Under the pieces are notes generated by a model that saw nothing but the letters and a program-made list of their open reading frames with translations, did not search any database and had not been told where the DNA came from. Position numbers and translations under genes: made by a program. A stretch of DNA of 64,000 bases from Mugil cephalus (lineage: Eukaryota > Chordata > Actinopteri > Mugiliformes > Mugilidae): NCBI RefSeq assembly GCF_022458985.1, contig NC_061785.1, forward strand, positions 2,718,204 to 2,782,203, written 5' to 3'. Each line of letters starts with the position of its first letter. Position 1 is the first letter of the stretch. Below are positions 36,652 to 48,000 of this stretch, in pieces.

Positions 36652-39600
36652 CAAAAGTTCAGATCATGGTTGTTATGCTACTTTTTAATTATTTTTTCCT
36701 GTGGATTAATTTTTCAAACGAGTAAAGAAGCTAATTCTGTGAAAAGATTGTGTGATATCTTTGCTGGTTTTGTTTCGTCAGATGCGTAAGATTCGGACTC
36801 TGGATGAGCTCGTTGTTGAAGCTGAAGACACCATCTCAGACCCTAAGTTAAACAGTAAAGTAAGTTCACAGCAGTTTCTATGTAGCTCCTGTTTCTGGGC
36901 CCAGCTCCTCCTCTGTCCTCTAGGGGGCGCCAATGTCACGTTATTCACATTCAGAAAGCTTTATTTGCAGAAGGGAGCAGCATAACGTGCAGGTACAAGA
37001 CAAATAGAACAAACCTAAAGTATAAACTGTAAATGTAAACATGAGTTCCAGGGATTATATGTTTATATATTATTACATTCACTGGAATTGAGACAGAAAT
37101 CTGTTGTTCTTTCTCTGCAGATCCACCCAGAGTTACCGAAGAAGCCCTCCCCTCCTAACGCCCTTTACTATGAGGACAACTGGACTCGGCTTCACAACGA
37201 ACACCCAGAGTTCAGCAACGCACAGCTGCTAAAGTTAGCAACCAGCAGGTTCAAGTCTCTCTCCAACAAACAACGGGTAAAAGTCTTCTCCCACGTCAGC
37301 GCCGCGTCTCGTCTTCATCAGAGAAGGTTTTTTAAATGTAGAATTGCTGATTTTTAGTTTTGTTTCTTTGTTTGATTGTTTTCCAGGAACGTTACATCAA
37401 GAAGTTCAAACTTGCTAATGAAGAATACAACAGAAGGCTGCTGGAGTTTGGGTACGAACACGTGACACGTGTGACTTGTGGTGTTCGTGTGATGTGAGTC
37501 GGATTAAACAAATTATTTCTCCTGCAGGAAACAATATGGAAAAAATCCCAGCGGTAAAACCAAGAAAGTCCTGAAGAGGAAGAGAAACTCTGGACGCGAC
37601 GCGACGGTCGTTGAGCTCGTGAACATTAACGCAGAGATTTCAGTCTGTTCTTCTCACATGTTCATATTTATATTTATCTCCACTAATGTGTCTCATTCTG
37701 ACGGTGCAGGGTGAAGACGAGGACGGTCTTCCTCCAAAGCCGCCTTTGTAAGTGAATGATTTGATACTAATCCTTTAATATTCAGAACTCACGACCTCAT
37801 GTTAAACCAAGTTCGTACACAAGTATTTAGAAAGTATAGAATTTGATTTTACTGATTTTATACATTTGCAGTTCTGGAAAAGTTTGGAAAATGAAAACTA
37901 GCGTTTGGAAAAATATTCATGTTTTTCTAAAACAATAAATTATGAATATTTAAAAAAATGTGATCAAAAACATGCACTGAATTGATCTTCAGCTTATTTG
38001 TATGAGCTACGTCACCGAGCTTTAATCTTCTGGAAAATATTTGGTGACATAACAGCATATATATATTTAGATTAATGAAAACTAACAATTAATTCCATAA
38101 TTTATTTACATGATGCACAACTATTTACTTAGATATTTTTTTTTACCAAGAATTCTGGAAATTAGGGTCTGGAAAAAGTATCGAATTTTAAACTTTCAAA
38201 TGTGTAGGAACTAGAGATGCATCGATACCGTTTCTCTCTGCACGCACATTGTCCTTGATCAGCTGAAACAAGATGTCAGTTTTGTGGCAGAGCATATTTC
38301 TAGAGGCAACACTGTGAGAAAGGATTTAAACACATCAAACCTCGTAATCGACCTAAAACAGACGAATGAATAAAGTTCGAACCACCACCGGTGAGACTCA
38401 AGGTGCTTTTATCGTACCGAGTCATTTATTTCTTGTCCCTCTGTAATGTCACCACCCAAACACTAGTGGGCGCCTGCAGAAAAAAAAAACTGTCTGCAGA
38501 CGGCGCCAAAGCAAAACAAATAACTGTAATTTTTATTTATAATCAACATATTTTATTTTCCAATTTTCCAAAAATCCTCTCATTGTTCTGTATCCTGTAA
38601 AATGATTCTTGCTGGACAATGTAAAACTATAATTAGTGATAAGTTTAAAAGTTATTTTAAAGGCAGGAACTTCATGGGAGTTAAAGGTTATATTAAATGT
38701 CAAACTAAATGTTTGCTCATTGGGAGGATGAAGAGATGAAGGATTTAAAAACAGTTCAGTTATGTGTAAATGATAAAGAAAAAGAAAAAAAATTGTCATT
38801 TTAAATATCGGTATCGGTATTGGTATCGGCACAGAGTTCCCCGGTATGAACCCTGTGAAGGTTCCTCCCCCGTCTTCTCCCAGAGCCGAGTCCAATAAAT
38901 CTCTCTTTAAGTCGGAGTTAATGTGCTGTGGAGAGGAGAGCTTCTAATATCTGAGCGACGCACACTTGTTATAACACGTCTGCAACTAGACACAAAGAAG
39001 AAGCTGTGAGCACAAAGGTTACCAACCAAAAAAAAACACAAAGTTCCTGCCTTTTCACCCACATTTTCTGTTTGTCGCCGGGTGAATTGAATTAAATGCT
39101 TTAAGTTAATTCTTCTTTTCACGTGTTTGTGTGTCTGTGTGTTTGTGTGTTAACATTTTCAGCAACGGCTACAACCTGTTCTGCAAAGAGCAGGTGATAT
39201 CGAAGGACGACGCCGCCAACAGCAGCAACGTGAAGATCTGGGCCCAACGCTGGAAAGCGCTGGATCTGAAGCAGAGGCACAGCTACTCTGTGCGATGTGA
39301 GGAGGTTAGGATGCACAACTACACACACAGACAACACACAACACAACACAACACAAACGGGAAATGTGTCTGAATCTGAAGCTCGGTTCGTTTCTTTCAG
39401 CTGAGGAGACAGTTTGTGAAAGACCTGCAGGCGTATCTGAAGGTGAGTTATGAGGCTGGAGGAAAACCTGACATCCTGAGACTCAGCGTGATTTATTTTA
39501 TGATTTTTTTATTTCCTCAGAGGTTTGATGAGGAGGAGCAGCAGGAGATCATCACGAGATATGGAATCACACATAAGGTGACAAAAAAGGATCCAGATCC

Positions 39601-42419
39601 AGAAAGTTTTTATTGCTTTAGTGAACGTGGATAAAACGGTTCCTTCTTAAAACAGAGCAGAACAGAGACTTTTAGTTTGGATCTCCTTCCCTGGCGCTTT
39701 TAGAAGCAGAAACAGTTTTTGTTTTTCTTTGGGACCAATAAGTATCTACTTTGGAGCTGAAAAGGTTGAACTCCTTGTCGCCTCCAGAGTCCGAAACAGA
39801 AAGTTTTTAAAAAGTCTTTTTCTGTTCCTTTAGAAGAGAAAAAGTCTGATGATGCCAGAACAGTGTGTGGGCAGAGTCTGCAGGAGCTTTTATTGTGAAA
39901 AACGATCCTCAAAAACACCTTTTACTCCCAACTCTGTGTTAGTGATTTCCTTTCTGATCCGATTCTGAGTAAAATTCAGGCTGGTATCGGCGATACGGAT
40001 CCGATATCGATACTTAAACCCTAATGTGTAAAAAGTTGAATATTTCAAATCACAGCTTCATAAAGAAGACAAGACATCAGAGTAATTTATTTATTTACTT
40101 TAAACTCTGAAGTATATTGAAGTAGTGGCCTCATTTATTATATAGTTGAGTTAATAGAACAACAGAAAAACCAAACAGAGACACAATCATACAAAATCTG
40201 ATCCGTACATTAATGGTTTGGACCAGTTTGGAGATGAAACCGTTCCTGTTACAACTTTTCTCAAAGCAGCTTCCATGAAGAGTCTGGTGTGGAAGAACTG
40301 GACTGACCTCAACACCTTTCAATAGATGAAAACTGTTTGTGGGACGAGTTGAAGCTGTTAAAGCTACTTCATATTAAAGCGTATGGATTAGGAACGGGAT
40401 GTCGCTTCAGTCCATATGCATGAACCTGCAGCCTCATCAGCTTTTAGTTATTTTGCAAATTGTAAATAAAAACTGTATTTTTGAGTCTGTCCTGGGGAGG
40501 GAATGAACAGCAACATGTCAGTATTTAAAGCAGCTCCATCTAATGTTTGACTTAAAGACTTCATCCCTGGTCTAAATGGGAGTGGATCTGTCTAACGTCT
40601 GTCCACACTTTGACTTATTAAACATCCTTCATCGTTATTAAGAGACGAGAGGCAGAAAAAGGTCCAAAATAAAAATAAAATAAAAAGATGCAGATTCTCA
40701 CTGGATTAGTTTTATCTCATGACCAAAGTCCCCAGATGAAACTAGAAACAGGACTTCACTCTGACCAGTTCTTTATTGTCCCTTTTTCCTCTTTAGTCTA
40801 AATCTCCACATCTTCTCTGGATGGATTATTTCATTTCATGTTTGATCCACTGTCTCTGTTTTTATTCTCGTGCAGGACTTAAGAAACAGTGAGAGGCCTC
40901 GGCTACGACTCCCCAACGAGCCCAAGAAGCCGTCTCAGTGAGTTCAGAGTTTTATTTCAACTCGCCACGAGTGAAATCCTCATAATTACATTCTTTCCTT
41001 TCCTTTTTACTCCCTCAGGTCTGAGAACTCGGCTTTCTTCAAGCGTCAGATGGAGCTTTTAAAGGACAAAATCCCGAACTCAAAGGATCGGTTCACTGAA
41101 GTCAGGAGGATGTGGAAAAAGCTCTCGGCCAAAGAGAGACACTTCTACAAAGGCAAAGTGAATAAAGACATGAAGAAATACTACGAGGAGCTTCAGGAGT
41201 GGTTTGAGGTGTATATTTTAGAATTAATTAATTGTTTTTTTTAAATCTTGACCTGGAAGTTTAAATCTTTCCGTCCTTCCCTGTCAGGCGCTGCCAGAGA
41301 AAGAGCAGAACATCTATGAGGCCAGTCACCCCAGAGTGAGTCCTTCAGAGCGAAACCCTCGCACCTGATTTCACCATTAACGCACAAAAACTTATCTTTT
41401 GTTACATAAATGTTTCAATCCACTTCAGTCCGAACCGTAAATACCACAAGTTTGATTAATTTCTAACTTTTAACCCTTTATATGTCTGTGTGTGTGACGG
41501 CATTGTAAATATTTCAAAATAAAACACCCTAAAAGTGGATTTTTCTTGGGGGGATTATTAGAGTCTTGTCAATGATAAGTATTGATTTGATGGATTTTAT
41601 GTATTTAGTTTTTACATAAATGAAGGTTTATGTTTTTAAAAAAAAGCGTTTTTTGGGTGTTTTATTTTGAAATATTTATGTTGCTGTCTCAAACGCTGGC
41701 ATGTAAAAGTAAATCCAGAAGAGGACACGTTTGTCCCTTAATGGTGACATCGTAACTATTTCAGTGACACTGTGGACACGTGTACACATTTGAAATGTCA
41801 AAAAATAAACTGGTAAAGGAGACTTTGTCCCCGTGAGGACGTGAGGGTTGAAATAGTTTTTATTTCTGTCTGGTTTCAGTGTCTGGACCCTGACGTCTGT
41901 CGTCACTGTGAAGACGATGACAGAGGAAAGCAGAGAGTTGATCAGGCGTCTGTGAGTTTCATCGTTGGTTTCATTAAGAGGGACACGCGGAGGATGGACT
42001 CAGCTTTTTATTATTATTTTATTTCCTACTGACTCATACATTTATTATTCTCCTCCTTGATCCGATCCTATTTAACTTCAGATAAATATAATTTTATTCG
42101 TTTATTCTTTATATATATAAACCGTCCTCAAACCTCCAGACCAGCCTGAACCCATCAGGACGTCCCTGATGTTGGGAAACTGTCTGACCCTCGGTTAATG
42201 TTTGAACAGGACTCAGAGGACGAAGACATCGAGGACAGCAGCGACGATGAAGATGAAGATGATGATGTCACACTCATCCCTGACACCTCTGAGGTTCGAG
42301 CCTCTTTATTCATTTAAATATCGTCTCTTCGTGGGTTTGTTTCTGTGTCGGATGTTAACGAAGCTTCATTGTTACAGGACGACGGGGAAACGAGCGGCTC
42401 CGCGTTCGACATGGATTAG
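35282..42419 (+). CDS. ubtfl: Compact UBF-like HMG-box transcription factor (ubtf/ubtfl), 453 residues
   Basis: UBF binds rDNA in the nucleolus through HMG boxes and supports RNA polymerase I. Sixteen exons in frame: 35282-35300, 35397-35572, 36782-36859, 37121-37276, 37387-37451, 37528-37618 (donor uncertain), 37710-37747, 39163-39304, 39401-39442, 39521-39577, 40876-40937, 41019-41208, 41288-41335, 41880-41951, 42210-42293, 42378-42419. The N-terminus (ANLQKLLAAIKTNIPENERK, TIDWKKVSF, RKIRTLDELVVEAEDTI) aligns with the UBF dimerisation region. HMG-like boxes lie at about residues 96-160, 203-268 and 302-370. An acidic tail (SEDEDIEDSSDDEDEDDD) follows. Mammalian UBF has about 764 residues and six boxes, so half the array is absent. 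The gene sits between slc4a1 and atxn7l3, exactly where mammals have UBTF. An AATAAA at 42623-42628 probably ends the transcript. Confidence 0.85.
35886..35916. repeat. (TA)n microsatellite in ubtfl intron 2
   Basis: About 15 TA dinucleotides. A second similar array lies at about 36624-36649 in the same intron. Confidence 0.9.
36010..36560 (+). mobile_element. CR1/L2/Rex1-type LINE reverse-transcriptase fragment in ubtfl intron 2
   Basis: Read with frame changes, the sequence gives pieces of a non-LTR reverse transcriptase: NDYRPVALPSVVMKSF, LLDLLQFAYGPNRSVALHYI, TYARVLFVDFSSTL, GCVLSPLLFSLYVND, TLIGLIQDDGDESADRGEVD and QLVLWCSQNHPELNPLKTVE. These motifs are those of teleost jockey-superfamily LINEs. 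Several internal segments are deleted, including the part with the catalytic A-D-D motif, and stops occur, so the copy is dead. Strand and order are the same as ubtfl. Confidence 0.8.
37800..38215. repeat. Interspersed repeat in a ubtfl intron, direct copy at 46810-47080
   Basis: The blocks GTGCACTGAATTGATCTT-like (37973), TTATTTGTATGAGCTACGTC, 'TTTAATCTTCTGG', AACAATTAATTCCATAATTT and ATTTACATGATGCACAA recur in the same order and strand in the atxn7l3 intron at 46900-47040. It is a non-coding repeat family that inserted into introns of two neighbouring genes. Confidence 0.7.
38210..40015. repeat. GGTATCGATACC-type repeat fragments in ubtfl introns
   Basis: Short TE-like stretches with nested TATCG motifs occur near 38217 (GATGCATCGATACCG), 38808 (ATATCGGTATCGGTATTGGT) and 39985 (GGTATCGGCGATACGGATCC). 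Similar motifs recur near 51585-51650 and 52915-52990. They look like pieces of one or more teleost DNA-element families. No coding sequence is associated. Confidence 0.4.
41468..41857. mobile_element. Hairpin-forming MITE-like element in the intron after ubtfl exon 13
   Basis: A perfect 22-base inverted repeat is formed by 41508-41529 and 41655-41676, with a 125-base spacer. Outer sequences TTTTAACCCTTT (41469) and GAGGGTTGAAAT (41843) are also inverted relative to each other. GTCCCCGTGAGGACGTGAGG near 41827 resembles the right side of the MITE copy at 45412-45843 (GTCCCCGTATAAGGACGTGG). It may be a divergent family member. Confidence 0.5.
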
Positions 42420-42429
42420 ATTTAAAGAG

Positions 42430-44000
42430 ACGGAACAATAACGGCTTTAATAGTGGCCTGTTGGTTGGATAATATATGTTATATATTTATATGAAGAATA
42501 TATAACAGCAGACGGACTGTGGAGCTCAGGCTGGTTTATTCCTGCGTTTCTGACGTCAAACGGAGGATTGGGACTTAAAACAAAGAAAGATGATGTGCCT
42601 CATGGGAATGTAGCTGTTTGTGAATAAAGATTTTAAAGACGTTTCCATTAAACCTCCATCGTTCCTCTGGTGGTTTATGAGGCAGCAGCATCTTCACGGA
42701 CCAATCAGAGCTCAGAGTAAACGCTGCACGATGAAATGTGTCATTTTCCTCTGGTTTCATTCATAAAAGTCATGATAGGATTAAATCAACTCTGGTTATA
42801 TGTGAATCAGATGAAGTCTGTGTTCTCCTTCTATCATATGTTTTATATTAAAGGTAAATTTACTTGTCTACCGTGTTTTTCTTTTGTTGTTGTGTTGAGT
42901 TGTTGTGGAGCAGCTCTCCATGATGTGTTGCATTTATTCAAAATTGAACTGTATTCATTTTTTTAAAATTTTTTTTAAATTATTTTAGAGTCTAAAAGCC
43001 AAACTTGAAATACCACAAACACTCAGAGATGAATTCAGAAACGTTTTGTCCAGGAATCAGAATAACATCTGAATATTGATCCAAAGTCTTTGCTCAGTTT
43101 ACACAATAAAATAACTTCTCCTCTGCTTCTGCATATGACTCAACTGTCCTCGTATTGTTCTTTTTTCCTTTTTCATATATTAATAGATAAACAATATATA
43201 TATTTATAGTTATATTTACTAAATAATATATTTTGTTGTTGCTTTTAAAACTGAAAATCTAATAAACTCTTATGCATTTGTTTATTTCTAAAACCATCAA
43301 AAGATTAAATAAATGAAATGAATACATTTTACCGACCTCGTTGCCAAATTTGCACCTAAATGTTCATATTGTATGTTTCCTAAATGTTTCATTTATTTTA
43401 TGTCTTTATTCATTCTAATCAGTTTATTCGATGTTATTTAATATTTTTATCTGAACTTATGTTGTTGTCTGCTCTGTGTGGCTTTAATCAGCTCCTCCTG
43501 GAGACAAACAAAGCTTTCTGAATCTGAATCTGCATTAAATATATATATATATAAGAACAAAAATAAAAATAAATCAATTCAATATGTAACTTAAAGAAGT
43601 TAAATAGTTTCAAGGCTTCTCCAATTACTTTAAAAAAAATAAAACAATTCTTTTATTCTTTAAAGAACAATGACTTATGATTTTAAAATGGTCTTTTATT
43701 CTTTAAATAACAAAACAAAACAAAAAAAATCTTTTATTCTTTAAATGATAAAAAATTCTTTTTTGAAAAAAATCGTTTGTAGAAGTAATTAAGTTTGGAG
43801 CAACTATTTTTAAAAACATTTATGTTTATACAATTTGCCAATTGTCACCATATTGTTACACATAAATTCCAAATCTTTATTTTGCATGAACCAAATTTAA
43901 TTAAATCGTTCATGCACTCGGTCCCAAAACCTCCACACGACTTTAGAAGTGTTATCATCCAAACTGAACTTAATTCTTAAAAACTCTTTACACGGATAAA
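42430..44000. other. Intergenic: ubtfl 3' UTR then AT-rich DNA
   Basis: The ubtfl 3' UTR runs to the AATAAA at 42623-42628. After it comes about 1.3 kb of AT-rich DNA without genes, including a (TA)n run near 43540 and a LINE-tail-like piece near 43480-43540 (GAGACAAACAAAGCTTTCTG then AATCTGAATCTG). Confidence 0.55.
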
Positions 44001-45034
44001 ACTGTTTGGAAATGATTCGTTTTAGGATTCAGTCAGTGAAGTGTGAGTGTGGCTGGTGCAGGAGGAGCAGGAGGAGGAGGAAGAGGAAGAGAGGAGAAGG
44101 AAGAGGAGGAGGAGGAGGAAGAGGAGGAGGAGGAGGAGGAGGAAGACAGGAGGAGGAGGAGGAAGACAGGAGAAGTGCTCGGTGGTGCAGGGATCGATTG
44201 CTCGCGTCTGATCGGTGTGAGGTAAAGATGGATGCCTGCAGAAATAGGTAAATAAACACATTTAGAGGAAACGATCAGCTGCGATCAGCTTTTATTCCTT
44301 TTTTTTTTTTTGCTTCGTGTCGGGACGGGGGCGTCGTGCTCTCCTCTCTCTCTGCCTCCGCGTGTCCGTGTCGTGGGGGGGTTTGTGTGAGGAGTTGAGA
44401 GGCGGAGTGCAGCCGCAGTGCAGCAGGAGTGTAGTAGTGGAGGGTGGAGAGACAGAGGAGGGAGGAGGAGGGGGGCAACAAGCCGCGCTGTTTTCACATC
44501 AGATCAGATTTTAATCACAGTCTGGGGCAGTTAACGCGTTTCCCTCGTGTGTGCTGCGTTCGTGCGCGTGCCTGCTTGTTTTCCGTGGGGTGGTCTCGCG
44601 CGTGCAGCCTGCACGCAGCCTCCACGCTCTTTGTTTTCCTCTGCCAGGTTCGTGCTAAGCTACACTCATCAGCTGCAGCGTGTTGCTTTGATTTCAGACG
44701 CTTCCAGCTCAGCTCACTGTGCTTTCTCTGATCCGCAGGTTATAACCGTGAGGAGCAGCTCTTCCTCCTCCTCCTCCTCCTCCTCCTCCTCCTCCTGCTA
44801 CTCCTCCTCCTGCCCCCCCCCCACACACACATATGCACCCTCAGTTTGTAAGAAGTCCATGCATCTGAACCACGGGCTCATTTACATCCATTGTCCTCCT
44901 CCACCGCCTCCTCCTCCTCCTCCTCCTCCTGCTTCTCCTCCTCCTCCTCCTCCTGCTGCAGCCCTGTTCCGGCCAATGCCCGCTGCGCTACAGCATGACC
45001 ACAGCAGTGTCTGCTCATCTGGTAGTTCTGGCAA
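44000..45034 (+). promoter_or_regulatory. atxn7l3 promoter and split 5' leader with purine and pyrimidine arrays
   Basis: Upstream of the start codon lies a (GGA/GAGGA)n purine array at about 44060-44172, a GAG|GTAAAG donor at 44221/44222, a CpG-rich block around 44317-44620, a CCGCAG acceptor at 44735-44740, and (CTC/TCC)n pyrimidine arrays at about 44759-44812 and 44895-44958. A leader spliced 44221 to 44741 would carry both arrays. Several upstream ATGs occur in the second leader exon (for example ATGCACC near 44831, ATGCATC near 44859, ATGCCCGCTG near 44976). The exact transcription start is unknown. Confidence 0.45.
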
Positions 45035-48000
45035 ATGAAAATGGAGGAGGTTTCAATGTCCAGCCTGGACAACAGCAAGCTGGAGGTACATGAGGAGGGT
45101 TCATCTGCAGGAGAAGTGAGTGGAAACCCCTGGTCTGACTCCTCTCTGTCTCTGTCTCTGTCTCTGTCTGTCTTTGTCCTCTCTGCCAGGCCCTCGCCCA
45201 GGACATCCTGTCTGACCTGGTGGAGGACGCCTGCCTGGGTCTCTGCTTCGAGGTCCACCGGGCTGTTAAGCAGGGCTATTTCTTCCTGGACGACACGGAC
45301 CAAGAGAGCATGAGGGACTTTGGTGAGGAGCGAGTCCAACTTTTCATCAAGATTCTGTTGCATGAGCTGTTTCGGTGTCTTCCCCCCCACGCTGTCAGAA
45401 GGTCGGGACGTTTAACCTCCTGAGACCCGAGCTTTTATTTGCTATGCATTTTTAATTTCTCCACAGTATTTGGAATCGGTAAGAAACTAAGACATATAAA
45501 AACTAAGCATCATTTTCTTCTCACTAAGCAAAGAAACAATGTCCTCATATGTCGTCACTGGGATTATATCCTTATTAATATTATAAAGAAGTCACCAATG
45601 TGTTTATTTATTTATTTTATAACTGAGCAAAGACAGAATTTTGAACAATGAAGTCCCAACGTCCTCAAACGAGTACTTGCTAATTAACGACATTCTGGCT
45701 CGTTGCTATTGATAAAATGTGTTAAATTTATGAGTCGTATCAAACTACAAAAGTTAATAACGGGTTCAAATGAAGCAGAACAAGCTGCAGTAAAAACTAA
45801 ACCTTTATGTCCCCGTATAAGGACGTGGGGTCTCAGGGGGTTAACCATTGTCACATATACACCGATCAGGCGTAACATTACGACCACCTTCCTAATATTG
45901 TGCATCATCAGAGAATGGACGTGGGTCTTCTGAGGGGGTCCTGTGGTGTCTGGTAACAGGATGTTGTTAGTGGGGGTCTAGGTCGGTGCTACGTATCTAA
46001 GTAACATCCACATGCATGAATATCAGGTCCAAAAGTTTCCCAGTAGAACACTGAACTGTCACAAGATGATTTCTGTCTCCAATCGTTCACCGAATAGAAT
46101 ATCTTTACTGACATTGTAGGGGATGTACAACAAAATGAAGTCCATTCAGTGCTAAAGTTAAACATATTAAAAGGGAATAAAATCTAAAATATATGCCGAG
46201 TCTGCAGTTATCGTACAATCCCTTCATAAATATTAATTCATTCTGATTTAGAAGCATTTAATACATTAATAAACTATTTTTCAGTCTGTTAGTTCTGGTT
46301 TTCACCGACCTGCAGATAAAAGTTTGTGTCATGAGTCTTTTTCGTAATTTTTGGACGTTCCTGAGGCAACGGACCTACAGCTTTTGAGGGATGTTGTTCC
46401 TCCTGTGGAGTTCATTTAATCGTTACCAAGATAAGAACACATCTAGACGACAACACGTCTCCGGAAATCGTTCCACCGTTAACTCGTATCACATCTCGAT
46501 TATTCTTCGTCTTCCAGAAATTGTGGACCAGCCGGGGCTGGACGTGTTCGGCCAGGTGTACAACCAGTGGAAGAACAAAGAGTGCGTTTGTCCCAGCTGC
46601 AGCCGGAGCATCGCCGCCTCGCGCTTCGCCCCCCACCTGGAGAAATGTCTGGGGATGGGACGCAACAGCAGCCGCATCGCAAACCGCAGGTGTGTTCACG
46701 TACGCCAGGAGGTGAATGGAAACACTGCGACACACGTTACTGGTGTTAAACACGAGCTGCATGGAAGTTTAGTTTAGTTCAGGGTCTTAGCCGTCCCACA
46801 GGGAAAGTATGGAAGTAGATTTTATACATTTCCAGGTCTGGAAAATTATGGAAAATTAAAACTAGTGCATGAAAAGTGAGACCAAGTCAGTAAACGAAAA
46901 AACGTGCACTGAATTTATCTTTGGCTTGTTTGTATGAGCTACATTACTTAGCTGTAATCTTCTACATATATATTCAGAATAATGAAAACAAACAATTAAT
47001 TCCATAATTTATTTACATGATACACAAATATTTACTCAAATGCCATAAATTAGATTATTTTTGAATTTTGTGTAGGAACCCTGATCTCACTACGAGCTGG
47101 AAGTTTAAGTCAATTTTATTGTCAATTCCGACATGTGCAACACAATAAAGGCTTGAAATGCATGGGGCAGCAAGTAAACGACATTTATTCGACTGAAACT
47201 TCAGATTAAAGTTTAAAATAAACACAGATGCTCAGAAGGAGCTTATCCCTGAGGACAGTGCTCAAAACTATTGTTGTGGTAATTAAAGAACAAACATAAC
47301 GAGGTAAAAACACTAATGTTGAACACACTTAGAACATGTTATATATTGAACAGACTTGAATGGTTTACTGTATTATTGTGTGTTTGGAATTGTACACAAG
47401 ACGGATTCATTCCAGGAACTATACTTATGGGCGTCATTAGCTAAATGTTAATCCATTATCCACTCCACTGTTTAAATTTGCGTCAGAAGGTAATAACTTC
47501 ATGTAACTTTTAAAGTACTTAGATGAGACTAATTTAACTTCCCGGAGGCTGTAGAAATATCAAAGTGATGATTCCTCCACATAATTAGCCGCCACGGGGC
47601 TTGTGTCAGATGCTAGTTTTGGTTGAATATCGTGTGAGATCAGATGGAAAAACAATTCTCGTCCAATCACATGACGGAGATGAATAGATCACATTAGAAA
47701 TAACATAAGAAATAACTCTCTAGTCTCGTCTCGTTGACGTTTCCTCATAGTTTTTAACATCAGATTTTAGCTTTAGCTTTTTTTTAGCTTTAGCTTTTAA
47801 CAGTGGCTGAAAATATCATAAATACTTAGATACATACTCAGATGGATACTTAGATAGATACTTTGATACTTGGGTATATACTTAGATAGATATTTAGATA
47901 CTTGGATAGATACTTTGATACATAGATACATACTTAGATACTTAGATAGATACTTTGATACTTAGATAGATACTTAGTTAGATACTTTGATACTTAGATA

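Noticed and set aside
44547..45038. 163-codon open frame upstream of atxn7l3
   Set aside because: Made of Ser and Pro runs from the CTC/TCC arrays; it overlaps the 5' leader and an intron acceptor.
46412..46762. Several minus-strand frames over atxn7l3
   Set aside because: Antisense shadows of the GC-rich zinc-finger exon 46518-46689.
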